From NCBI RefSeq assembly GCF_020379485.1, contig NC_063450.1:52599374-52663373 (forward strand): DNA of 64,000 nt. The letters run 5' to 3'. The notes beneath the pieces are model-generated. The model searched no databases and had not been told where the DNA came from. It was given only the letters and a program-made list of their open reading frames with translations. Below, piece by piece: positions 23,547 to 33,396 of this stretch. How positions within the stretch are numbered: the first letter of the stretch is position 1; each line of letters opens with the position of its first letter. Made by a program: the position numbers and the translations under genes. This DNA comes from Brassica napus. Taxonomy: Eukaryota > Streptophyta > Magnoliopsida > Brassicales > Brassicaceae.

Positions 23547-25055
23547 TGATATCTTGTGAATTTACATGTTTTTAACTTCTTATTCTTGCATGGTTTGGTA
23601 ATTTAGAGTATCATCTAGGCACATTTAGGTTGCATATCATTGCATTTGTACATATCAGGTGTTGGAGAGCAACATGGATGAGTTAGAGGACCATTGGAGG
23701 GATTTTGAGTCCAAAGAGTGAAAGATGAACACGGATGAAGGCCTTAAAGATCTCTTCTGAAGCTCAATATTTGTGGAGACACTGGAATTTGAGTTAGCTT
23801 TACAATGGAGGTGGTTTCAAGTCGTTTGGAGCTGTATTGAGGGATTTATGATCAAAATACTACACACATATCAGTATGACATTCCTAGCGGCCAGGCGTA
23901 GCGGCAAACGATGGTCGCTACAGAAGATAGAGCTGAGGCGCCTAAGTACCGTAGCGGGAGTATGTAGCGGGTTAGAGAGACCGCTATAGTTGAAGCGCTT
24001 TCTGTAGCGGTCTTCCATAGCGGCATAATGAGGTCGCTATGAGTTCAAGAATGCGAAAAAATCGTCTAAGTGTCCTAGCGGCCACCCGTAGCGGGCATTT
24101 CAGGTCGCTACAGGCGTAGTGACCTCCTGTAGCGACCTTTTATGGTCACTACGGAGAAAAATATCTGTTTTTATGGGTCAACCCCAGCTCGAGTTTTAGT
24201 AATATATGACTACTTTTCAGACAATAATGGGGGATCTATCTAGTTTTGTATGAAGAACACAAGAACTCTTGAGAGAGAAAGCTTGAATCTTTAGTTTCTT
24301 TTTTTTCTTGTTCTATTGAATTTGCTTGACTATCTTGATTACTAATCATGATTAACACCAAATCATCTTTGATTCTTGGATTTATCATGAAGAGTAGTGA
24401 GTAGTTACCTTTAGATTCATGGGTTAAGGAAGATTAGGGTGATTAAGTGTAGATTTAGGGTGTTTTATTGTAGATCCTTCTTATTCCTTGCTTCTTGAGT
24501 GATCTTAATGCTATTTTAGAGTTGGCCTCTCTAAAATTGAGCTCTAGACATTTCATACCCGAAAGGTGTTTGATGAAATGTCTGAACCAACTCTCCTAAG
24601 CTTTTAACACTCTTTACCAAAGAGATTTGTTGTTAAAGGTGTTAAGATGGCTAATAGACTTGATTTTAATGATTGCTTTGATGATATTCAACCAAAGAGA
24701 TTTGATGCTTGAGTTATCTTAGTGAATGAACATTCATCTAGAGATAGAGTTTGTTTAGGATTGTGTCTAAGCCTAAGGTTGATAGATTGATTGAAAGATA
24801 CCACCTTTAGATTGAAACTTGATCACCCAAGGTCAACTCCCTTAGCCCATGGATTCTCCCATCTCATAAAACAAATCAAAGCTTTGTTCTTACTTACATT
24901 TTAGTAGTATTTTAGTCCAAAAACATCTTATCGCTTGATTGCACTTAGATTAAGTATGAACTTGTATTCTCTTTGATTCAAAATGCTTAGAAATGGATTG
25001 ACATCTTAAATACTACTTTGATTTGAAACATTGGACCCGAAAAAAGTCCATTTCA
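23547..25055 (+). repeat. 3' LTR
   Basis: 1509 bp, TGATATC...TTTCA, matching the 5' LTR apart from one base in a T-run. Confidence 0.95.
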
Positions 25056-25060
25056 ATAGG
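25056..25060. repeat. Target-site duplication, right (ATAGG)
   Basis: ATAGG follows the 3' LTR and matches 17278-17282. Confidence 0.95.
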
Positions 25061-25348
25061 TGTTTATGTTAATATATATATATATATATATTTTATATCG
25101 TTTAAATTTAATTATATATCATATACGATAGATAAGATTGATTGTTTTTTATTTATTTATTCTGAAATGGTTGCGAATAAACAAGAGCGGTCATTTGATT
25201 TATATGTGCAAGCCAATTTATTACATAATAGTAACTGATTTCTTAGTTATTTAATATATAATTATTATTTTATTATTTCATATTATGCAGAAAAATATAA
25301 AATAAGTATTTATTATGCACAAGGCGCATATCTTAACCTAAGTATGTA

Positions 25349-25845
25349 TCTCTTTAATAATTTTGAATCTTAAACATTTTCTAAATCTCAGGCCAAAATA
25401 AAAGAAAGAAATGAGAATAAACTCAAAAATCAATATTTATATCGAGCAATAACCAAAATGACACAAAAATGAGAAAAATATCGAAGATAGATAGGATTGA
25501 CACGTGGACGTAAACTTCTCATGACCATAATTAACTTTTTAATTGCTAAATCATGATATAAAACCGAGCTGACATAGTTTCATTATAACCAAATAGTAGG
25601 CATGAGATTCTTTGACCTAAACGTTAGGGTTTTATGCGATAAATAATTTTTTGACCTAAAATATTTTTAAAAATGAGATCAGTTCATTAGTAAACAAATT
25701 ATGTAATTAACAGAATTTTTTTTAAAAAAATGTTTAAGAGCCAAATATATTAATTCGATCAATAATATAATTTTTTTTTCATACGATATTTCTTAAATAA
25801 TTTTCATATAAATTTACCCTGCGCAAGACGCATGTCTTATCCTAG
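25349..25845 (+). mobile_element. Short non-autonomous Helitron-like element
   Basis: Starts TCTCTTTAATAATTTT directly after an A, and ends with a small hairpin (TGCG-CAAGA-CGCA) about 12 bases before CTAG, followed by T. TC start, hairpin, CTAG end and A|T insertion site fit Helitron rules. A similar hairpin end (GCACAAGGCGC followed by CCTAA) at about 25317-25341 suggests a second terminus directly upstream. There is no Rep/helicase coding. Confidence 0.5.
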
Positions 25846-26310
25846 TTTTCATTAAAGTTCTTCATCTCTTCATCTGAATTTAACTTTATGCTTGAACTTA
25901 ATTAGTTATCTTGTTTATGATTTTAGGTTGATTAGAGTTGGCGAGGGTTTGCTCTAATTGAATGAAAATAATGTTTGTGAGCAAAGTTTTCTTAACCGAC
26001 AAAAATTGATGCTATTGCACTTTGTGAACCTATCAAAATTTAAATTTAATACATGTTTAATTTCTTAGTCTTAGTTAGTTATCTAGGTTGTTATACATAG
26101 TGATTAGAGTGACGATAGTGGAAAGAGTATACATTCGTGTTTTGAGTTCAAAATGGTGCTTCATTGATTCTTTAATAAACTATCTATATTCATGATCTGA
26201 TTTACTGCGGTTTCTCTAATGCCTAAAGCTTGTTATTTGTAAGTTTTAGCTTTTATTGCACGGTTCTTATTGCATATTTATTTTTCTGCTTAGTTTTAGG
26301 GGAAAATATT

Positions 26311-27321
26311 TTTAGTGATAAAACCCCTCAACTATTTTTGAATCATAAGAAAAATCTTCAACTAATTTCTGAATGTTTTAACCCCTCAGCTTACAAACTG
26401 TTAACGTCTATCATCCTCTGTCTATAATTTTGTAACGGCATGTGACAGACGTTAACTATTCGTAAGTTGAGGAATTAAAACATTAAAAACTTAATTGCAT
26501 GATTTTCTTTCGATTGAAAAATGGTTGAGGGTTTTAATCATTACAACACATTTGAAATAAATTGGTTTAAACAAATAATAAAAAGTTGATTTTTTCTCTA
26601 AGTATCAAATGTTTCTTGTTAGTGGGATGATGGTAGCCTAAGTAAAAGAAAATTCGTTTATCGGATAATGCTGGTTCCAAGTAAGAAATGTTTGATTAGC
26701 AATCGTTGCGGGATTATACAAAATAAAGATCGGATTTTCTGGAAACAGTTAAGAAATCCTATTTAAGGACGCCTTGAGCATGTTCAATGGTCTAACTCAT
26801 TCTCTACAACCAAATTCTTTAACTAGTTCCCATACAATCGATCTTCTTTTCGTATAATCTCGCCACAGTAACTTACTTTGAATCTGTATTATCTGATAAC
26901 TGAACCTTTTAAAATTGGATTTATAGTCCGGTTGTTTATGTACGTATGCTACTACTGTCTCATTGTCAGTTTATAGTCATTTTGTCTAAACTAAAGTGTT
27001 CTTAGTTAACAAATAAACATTTGATAATTAGAGAAAAATCAACTTATTTATTCTTTTTTTTTTGTAAATCAATTTCTTTAAAAATATGTTTTAGTGATTA
27101 AAACCCTTAACTATTTTCCAATCAAAAGAAAATCCTTCAATTAAGTTTTTAATGTTTTAACTCCTCAACTTACAAACCGTTAATGTTTCTCACCTTATAT
27201 TACAGAATTATAGATGGAGGATGACAGACTTTAACGTTTTGTAAGTTGAGGGGTTAAAACATTAATTAGTTGGGGTGTTTTATTACGAGTCTAAAATAGT
27301 TGAAGAATTTTATCACTAAAA
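26311..27321. mobile_element. Large symmetric foldback/MITE-like element with nested palindromes
   Basis: Each end is itself a roughly 232-bp palindrome (26311-26542 and 27090-27321, arms of about 105 bp beginning TTTAGTGATAAAAC). Inside these, a second inverted repeat pairs 26582-26614 with 27006-27048 (AGTTGATTTTT, ATCAAATGTTT). The whole is symmetric about position 26815. The roughly 390-bp core has no long ORF. No clear target-site duplication was found, so the superfamily is open. Confidence 0.65.
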
Positions 27322-28143
27322 CCTGAAAAACCATCTTTTTGACTTATCTTGACTTTATTCTCGTAAACTTGTTGTGTGGGCTTAAGTTTTGTGGATTTGA
27401 TTGCTTCTATACTATTGTGATATGTTGTGCGCTTGTAGTATTGAATAAAGGGATAAAATACTCAGTTATCACTCTCAATAAAAAATTGTTTTAAATAAAT
27501 GTTTAGGAGTTTATTTTTTATTTTGCAACGTCAACTGATGTAAAAAGTTCCAATTATACAAAACTTGAATGTATTTGTTGACAATAATCTTAGTCATCTT
27601 TTAAAAAAATGATGTAAGATAAATTTGTATTCGATTAGATTTGATAATAAAAAAGTCTTCATTGTGTTTAAAATAATTTAATATGACTAAAAATTTTGAA
27701 TGTTCAAAGGACGTAAAATATTCTTGCGATTCTTTATAAATCTGATGTTTCAAGTTATATTTTTATTATTGGATATATTTCACAACACATGTGTGATAAA
27801 TTTTGAATATTATTTTTATTCATAATATTATTTAGATTGTTCGCCAATTGATATAATTTGGTATATGATTATTTTATACTTCAAATCGAATTGAATAAAT
27901 AGAAAATAAAAAATCCTCCATAAATTATAAAATTACTCTAACAACTCACATACACTGTAAAAAATCACTTAATGACCTTTTCTAATGTATCGCATGATGT
28001 ATTTCTACCAATGTTCAAATGTTATTAAGCAAAAAAAAAAGTTGCATAGTTAACTACATATGGAAAGAATATGTATTCCTACCAATGTTCAAATGTTACT
28101 AGGTAAGAAATTTATCTATTTATTTTTGTTTTGACTAAATCTT

Positions 28144-28161
28144 TTTTCTTTTTTTTGAACG
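28144..28161 (-). mobile_element. 18-bp oligo(T) micro-insertion with 14-bp target-site duplication
   Basis: TTTGACTAAATCTT occurs at 28130-28143 and again at 28162-28175. Between them is an 18-bp T-rich insert ending GAACG (minus strand: CGTTC then an A-rich tail). The corresponding place in unit B (about 30470-30490) has only one copy and no insert, which gives an empty site. Confidence 0.75.
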
Positions 28162-28247
28162 TTTGACTAAATCTTATAAAAAAGTAATGAACATTACATT
28201 CCTTCTTTATCTTTGACCATGACAACTATTTTGAACGGTTGTATTAG

Positions 28248-28254
28248 TATATAT
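28248..28254 (+). promoter_or_regulatory. TATA box of defensin-like gene 1
   Basis: TATATAT lies about 63 bases before the start codon and is conserved at 30565-30573 upstream of the second copy. Confidence 0.5.
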
Positions 28255-28316
28255 GTAATCAGTCTAAGACTCTAAGTAATATACTCAACAAAACGATTAA
28301 GAAGAACATCATAAAA

Positions 28317-28652
28317 ATGGCTATAACCGTAAAAACTTTAGTCTCATTTGTTTTAACTATCTTTTTATTCATATCTTTTATTGACTGTCGTACATTAACC
28401 GCTGAAACTCTTTCAACTACTTTAAATTCTCCAGGTAATAACATATTTTTTGTTGCAGATATGTTTTTGTCATGTGGATATTGTATTAATGATTTCTTTT
28501 ATTGATAAACAGGATTTGGAATAGAAGATGTGTGCTTTGGAGGATTTTGGCCGTGTAAGGATGACATTCTCTTTGGTTGCGTTAGATATTGCAATAAATA
28601 TAATTACAAATTTGGACGATGTACTGACATCCAAGGATGTTGTTGTTATTGA
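28317..28652 (+). CDS. Defensin-like secreted cysteine-rich peptide (DEFL), copy 1
   Basis: Two exons: 28317-28434, encoding a signal peptide and short propart (MAITVKTLVSFVLTIFLFIS start), and 28513-28652, encoding the cysteine-rich mature part. The splice interrupts a Gly codon after NSP, as in most plant DEFL genes. The precursor has 85 residues. The mature part has eight Cys spaced C-6-C-7-C-3-C-9-C-5-CCC, fitting the C...CxxxC...CxC knottin plan with four disulphides. Such peptides are secreted and serve in defence or in reproductive signalling; which applies here cannot be told. The tandem paralogue is at 30625. Reading through the intron adds about 23 residues and gives a Cys-poor form, so splicing is needed. 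Confidence 0.85.
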
Positions 28653-28879
28653 AAAAAAGCGTATAAGATGAAATAATATAATAAAATGTGTTGTTTGAAA
28701 TATAACATCAATGGTTTTTATATGTTTTGAATATTTATACAAAAAGTCTAGAGTAGGATACACAAATTTTACCAAATCAGTTTGATGAAATTAGAAAAGT
28801 AGATTTTGTAAACTGCACGAAATCTAAAATAAAATCGAAAGTACAAGTTAATGGATGCTGAATGGCTTGTGTGTTGAGT

Positions 28880-29475
28880 GAAGCAGAGATTAGGTTTGTG
28901 TCAAACCAGGTCTGGTCATATATGTTTCATAATGGTTCATGTGCATAATAACATATATTGCATCTTTGAACTAAGATGGAAGATGTTTGTACATAAAAGC
29001 TCAAAACCCATTAAAGCATTACTAGAAATTAAGGGGGAATGTAATCGGAACTAATATTGACTATAACAATCTACATAAGCCTGGTTAGAGAATTTAGATA
29101 GACAAGCTCTATTCTACCACATGACAATTCAAAAGACCAAACAATAACATACTCAACGATGCATTACAATAGGAGGGCGACTATAAACATGATCACCGTC
29201 TTTAATGCCAAAGTTAATAAGATAGCTAGTCAGAGTCGTTAATCAATCTTTGATCCCCATAGGATAAGCAGAACTGTGCCCAAACATGCAGCCTTCATCG
29301 AAAATATACTCACGGGTTAAGGGTAGGATCATCAAGAATCACATATAGATACTAAACTCAAAAATCAAGAAAAATGAATTGTACCATGAAATAATGCCAA
29401 AGGATGTGATGGGTAAGTGAGAAAACAATATAACACTCAACATCGTTGTAGAACCAACCATCAGGTGGAGCAATA
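28880..29475 (-). pseudogene. Partial, frameshifted copy of the SNRNP25-like gene
   Basis: Matches about 31600-32600 of the intact gene, including exon 3 and part of exon 2. Exon 3 carries a 4-base insertion (near 29220) relative to the intact copy. Exon 2 has lost an internal stretch that includes its acceptor. Exon 1 is missing, and the sequence for the last exons has been deleted together with the ATP synthase b' tail, so it cannot encode the protein. Confidence 0.8.
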
Positions 29476-29995
29476 AAGAGATAGATTTTATTATTATAAA
29501 TTGGGAAACTTATGTATTTGAATGTATTTGTTAATAATAATAATCTTAGTCATCTTTTTTAAAAATGATGTAAGATAAATTTGTAATCGATTAGATTTGA
29601 TAACAAAAAAGTCTACATTTTGTTTAAAATAATTTAATATGACTCAAAATTTTGAATGTTCAAAGGATGTAAAATATCCTAACGCTTCTTTATAAATCAG
29701 ATGTTTCAAGTTATATTTTTAGATATATTTGAAAGCACATTTTTCATAAATTTCGAATAAAATTTTATTCATAATATTATTTAGATGGTTCGTCAATTGA
29801 TATAATTGGTATATGAATATTTTCTATTTTAAATTTAATTAAATAAATAAAAAAATCCTCGAATGATTAAATTATAAAATTATCTAACAGTTCACATACA
29901 CGTGTAAAAAAACTACTTAATGACTTTTTCTAATATATCGCTTTCTACCAATGTTCAAATGTTATTAAGCAAAAAAGTTGCATAGTTAACTACAT

Positions 29996-30400
29996 TTATA
30001 TGTCGAGCTTAGTAATGCAAGTTTGTGATCTGAGTGAAGACAATAAGGTGATGGGATATTGTCCCGATTTTCCTGGTTTGCTGAGGTATATAATCTGGAG
30101 TTTTGTGAAAATACCCTTGGTCCAAAGGTTTGACTAAGGATTTATTAATATTTATACACTAGAAAATTTGCGTTTCGAATTTTAGAGAAGACAGAATTAT
30201 TTCAAATTATTGAACAAAATGCTTATAAGAGATCTACATCATGGCGCAAGGAGTACCGTCAAACGTGAATCCGATATGATAGCTCAAGTATGCAGTCAGA
30301 TCACATGAATCTTCATAATGCAGTTAGAATAGTTGGTTGTAAAATCATATGTAATATTTCTTATAATATGTAATATCATAACTATCCGGCATTAAAAAAA
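29996..30400 (+). mobile_element. 405-bp poly(A)-tailed retro-insertion (5'-truncated processed transcript)
   Basis: A 12-bp target-site duplication AGTTAACTACAT flanks it (29984-29995, 30401-30412), and the insert ends in an A-run. The unoccupied sequence is preserved in unit A (about 28047-28065). The first about 125 bases read as one open frame (YMSSLVMQVCDLSEDNKVMG and on to RFD and a stop at about 30136), followed by a UTR-like stretch. This looks like the 3' end of an mRNA copied back by LINE machinery. I do not recognise the source gene. Confidence 0.75.
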
Positions 30401-30624
30401 AGTTAACTACATATGGAAAGAATATGTATTCTTACCAATGTTAATTCATATGGAAAGAAATCTTGTTTTTGTTTTGACTATATCTTATAAGTAATTAATG
30501 TACATATTACATTCTTTCTGAATTTATCTTTGACCATGATAACTATTTTGAACGTTTGTATTAGTATATATATGTAATCAGTCTAAGTAATCTACTCAAC
30601 AAAACGATTGAGAACATCATAAAA

Positions 30625-30963
30625 ATGGCTATAACCGTAAAAACTTTAGTCTCATTTGTTTTAACTATCTTTTTATTCATATCTTTTATTGACTGTCGTA
30701 CATTAACCGCTGAAACTCTTTCAACTACTTTAAATTCTCCGGGTAATAACATATTTTTTGTTGCAGATATGTTTTTGTCATGTGGATATTGTATTAATGA
30801 TTTATTTTATTGATAAATAGGATATGGAATAGGAGGCGAGTCTTGCTTTGGAGGATTTTGGCCGTGTAAGGAAGACATTCTCTTTGGTTGCGTTAGATAT
30901 TGCAATAAATATAAATACAAATTTGGCCGATGTACTGACATCGAAGGATGTTGTTGTTATTGA
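30625..30963 (+). CDS. Defensin-like secreted cysteine-rich peptide (DEFL), copy 2
   Basis: Exons 30625-30742 and 30821-30963; the precursor is 86 residues. The signal-peptide exon differs from copy 1 by one silent base, and the intron is nearly identical, but the mature exon carries seven or more amino-acid differences and one extra codon. All eight Cys are kept, in the same C-6-C-7-C-3-C-9-C-5-CCC spacing. The conserved TATA box, splice sites and reading frame indicate that both copies are probably functional. The role is unknown; antimicrobial or pollen-pistil signalling are the usual options for the family. It lies directly upstream of an ATP synthase b' gene remnant. Confidence 0.85.
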
Positions 30964-31158
30964 AAAAAGCGTTTACCATGAAATAATATAACAAAATGTG
31001 TAGTTCGAAATATAACATCAATAGTTTTGATATGTTTTGAATATTTATATAAAAGATCTAGAGTAGAATACACATACTTTACCAAATCAAAATTACTTTG
31101 ATGAAATTCAAAAAGTAGGTTTTGCAATTTGAACGAAATCTAAAATAAAATCGAAAGG

Positions 31159-31575
31159 AAGAAACCATTAAGGCTCTTGATTCTCAGATCTCTGCTCTTA
31201 GTCAATACATTGTCAACACTTTAAAAAAAAAAACTCTTATTTTTGTTATATTCGTAATCTTAATGTCTTTCTCAGACTCATTTACAAGTAATTGCTACTG
31301 TAAATCTCTCTCTCTCTTGGCTTCTTCGTGTATAAGTTTATGATAAATAGTTAAGCTCTATAAACTACTATCATGGACCGTATGAAAACGACGTAACATG
31401 TCAGTAATCTGGATTTGTTGGTACATTACAGTCTTGTTCCACTCACAAGTCATACCACCGTAGTAACAGTTCATCTTGACACTTGAACCTATATAGTCAG
31501 GATTTCTATCGTAGTTCTTGATATATTGGAGGTGATTGTTAGATTCTGGATGGTCAGGACTCTGGCTAATCTAAA
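31159..31575 (+). pseudogene. 3'-end fragment of plastid ATP synthase b' (ATPG/PDE334-like), copy 2
   Basis: Carries ETIKALDSQISALSQ followed by YIVNTL and a premature stop; the VLPS end kept in copy 1 is lost. The 3' flank aligns with copy 1 (15274-15665) over about 400 bp, for example around TCTTGTTCCACTCACAAGTC and TTCTTGATATATTGGA. It sits directly before the SNRNP25-like gene, as the intact gene does in Arabidopsis (from memory), so it is the likely remnant of the native locus. Confidence 0.7.
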
Positions 31576-31701
31576 TGGCTTGTGTTCATTGCTTAAAGCT
31601 ATGATTAGGTTTGTGTCAAGCCAGGTATGGTCATATATTAAACTAGTCTAACTATGGATTACATATGGTTTCATGATGGTTCATGTGCATAATAAGATAT
31701 T

Positions 31702-32781
31702 TTATTTCTTTGAACTTAGTAAGAGTTTTCTCGTCCCTCTTTGAGTTGGCGTTGACTTGTAAGAGAGCCAACCTCCCAATACAGTCGATAGAAAGCTTGG
31801 CTGTTTTCGCTGTTTTCTTGTAGTGTCGACACCGTCTCCTTGACCTCCTTTTTCCTTCTTTTTCCAGATTTGGATTTTGATTGACAACCTAGATGGTCTA
31901 AAACATGTATTCGTCTCATGCCGCGGATCATGAAATGCAAAAAAAAAAAAAAACAAACAGCAATGAAAAAGAAAAAGATTCTTACAGTTTGAGTTGTTTC
32001 AAAGAAGAAACGCCTGGTGTTTTGCTCTTGTGCGTCTTCATCAAGATGCAGTGGTTTGATATATAGCGGATGAATCGAAGCTGAATTATGTTTATCCACA
32101 AAAAACTCAAAACCCATTAAAACATTAATTACAACAAAAATGAGGAATGTAATGGAAACTAAACTTGAATATAGCAATCTACATAAGCCTGGTTATAGAA
32201 CCTCAACTCTACCACATGACAATTCAAAAGACCAAACAATAACATTAGGATAGACTACAAAACCTGATCACCGTCTTTAATGTGGAAGTCAGTGAGGTAG
32301 TCAGAGTCGTTAATCAATCTTTGATCTTCATAGGATAAGCAGAACTGTGCCCAAACATGCGGCCTTCATACTCACGGGGGTAAGAGTAGGATCATAAAGA
32401 AAACTAAACTCAAAAATCAAGAAAATGAATGGTACCATGAGATATTATTGCCAAGGGATGTGATGGGCAAGTGAGAAAACACAGCTTCTACAGCCATCTT
32501 GAGGTCCCTTACTGTAGCTTTCTTCAACACTTCAACACCTTATGATAATATCAGATATTATAAAAACCTCAAAATTCGTTGTAGAGCCAAAACTCTTAGT
32601 AGAAGCGTAAGAAACAAGCAAGCGAAGATTAGGTTACGGTACCAAAGGAAGAACCATCAAGCTTGAGAACAGTGAGTTTGATCGGCTCCTCAGGCAACTG
32701 ATTATAACTAAAACTCTTCCGACGATCGATCAGGCGGAGAGGAGACAGAGACGCAGCCAAAGAGCGGCGTGGAACTTCCAT
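31702..32781 (-). CDS. U11/U12 snRNP 25 kDa-like ubiquitin-fold protein
   Basis: Five exons, 32781-32643, 32538-32436, 32363-32264, 32080-31986 and 31897-31702, all in frame, give 210 residues. Residues about 35-125 form a ubiquitin-like fold: IKLTVLKLDGSSFGVEVLKK, then ATVRDLKMAVEAVF, then the signature ISWPHVWAQFCLSYEDQRLI, then GDQLRFIRYIS. This signature is shared with human SNRNP25, a subunit of the U11/U12 di-snRNP that recognises minor (U12-type) introns. The C-terminal 70 residues are basic and plant-specific (QIWKKKEKGG), ending GGWLSYKSTPTQRGTRK. Several Arabidopsis relatives are labelled only ubiquitin-like superfamily, so true spliceosome membership is inference. If the fourth intron is retained, translation stops within three bases of the exon end. 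A broken tandem copy lies at 28880-29475. Confidence 0.85.
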
Positions 32782-33054
32782 CGCAAATCAAGAACTAGAA
32801 ATTGACAGGGCTACAAACATGTAGTAAGTTAAGTTCTGGGCGCTGGAAGGAGAAGGGAAGTTGAGTTAGAGTGGGAGATTGATGATGCCATGTGAGGTAG
32901 GAAGAAGATGAGAGATACTTTGATGGGAATCAGGGTTTAGGGATCTGTCTTTCTCTCTGGCTTTTTTCCCGCGGTAATATACGTTTTACTTTCAGATAGA
33001 ACAATATAGAGAGACGGATTTTAAAATATTTTGTGGGGAAACTTAAAACAACAA
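32782..33054. other. Promoter and 5'UTR of SNRNP25-like gene
   Basis: A 273-bp gap between the start codon and the tRNA gene; purine-rich on the plus strand. The gene must use a very short promoter that adjoins a Pol III gene. Confidence 0.5.
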
Positions 33055-33127
33055 GCACCCATGGCCTAATGGATAAGGCGCTTGACTTCTAATCAAGCGA
33101 TTGTGGGTTCGAGTCCCACTGGGTGTG
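33055..33127 (+). tRNA. tRNA-Arg (anticodon TCT)
   Basis: A 73-nt cloverleaf: acceptor GCACCCA with TGGGTGT (first pair G-U), anticodon stem CTTGA/TCAAG around loop CTTCTAA, T-arm GTGGG-TTCGAGT-CCCAC. The anticodon TCT reads AGA. No intron, and no encoded CCA. A TTTT terminator follows at once, so it is probably a live nuclear gene. Confidence 0.95.
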
Positions 33128-33131
33128 TTTT
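33128..33131 (+). terminator. Pol III TTTT terminator
   Basis: Four T immediately after the tRNA discriminator base. Confidence 0.75.
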
Positions 33132-33396
33132 AATATTTTGCGAGGTAAAACAACATTTTCATACCATCCATTCACTATTTATCAACGTGAAAACCAAGAA
33201 AACAATAATTTGTTATGTTTTGCCTTCTTGAATACACAAGTTCAAATAAAAATGAGGCATCGCATTATTAATACTACTCTGAACTACTTCACCTCTGTTG
33301 AACTAAAAGGCTTCCTTTAGTTTCTTTTCAGATCGAGCCTTTATGATCACTAGGGCCACTCCTATTAGTGATTGGCTCTTCTTTGTTTTGGACTAG

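Larger units (their letters stand above)
17283..25055 (+). mobile_element. Complete gag-protease-only LTR retrotransposon (Athila-like, TR-GAG type)
   Basis: A 7773-bp element with a 5-bp target-site duplication, TG...CA LTRs of 1510 and 1509 bp, a primer-binding site, one long gag-protease ORF and a polypurine tract. The LTRs differ, as far as I can read, only in one T-run (nine against eight T), so insertion is very recent. No reverse transcriptase, RNase H or integrase motif occurs in the 1.8 kb after the ORF on either strand, so the element must rely on another for copying. Primer site, gag style and LTR length point to the Athila/Tat side of Ty3-gypsy. The structure matches what has been called TR-GAG elements. 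Confidence 0.95.
25061..28316. other. AT-rich accessory spacer with transposon debris
   Basis: Contains a Helitron-like element (25349-25845), a large symmetric foldback element (26311-27321) and, from about 27565, the first unit of a tandem duplication leading into the first defensin-like gene. No protein-coding gene is seen before 28317. Confidence 0.6.
27565..29470. repeat. Tandem duplication, unit A
   Basis: Aligns by eye with 29519 to about 32600: common upstream sequence (from AATGTATTTGTT), defensin-like gene 1, then a broken SNRNP25-like copy. It lacks the ATP synthase b' tail and the 405-bp retro-insert present in unit B, and carries an 18-bp micro-insertion absent from unit B. Confidence 0.8.
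28653..30624. other. Spacer between the two defensin-like genes
   Basis: Contains a broken SNRNP25-like copy (28880-29475), the junction of the two duplication units (about 29470-29519) and a 405-bp poly(A)-tailed retro-insertion (29996-30400). No other gene. Confidence 0.6.
29519..32600. repeat. Tandem duplication, unit B
   Basis: The second unit: upstream sequence, a 405-bp retro-insert, defensin-like gene 2, the ATP synthase b' tail (copy 2) and the intact SNRNP25-like gene. See unit A at 27565-29470. Confidence 0.8.
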
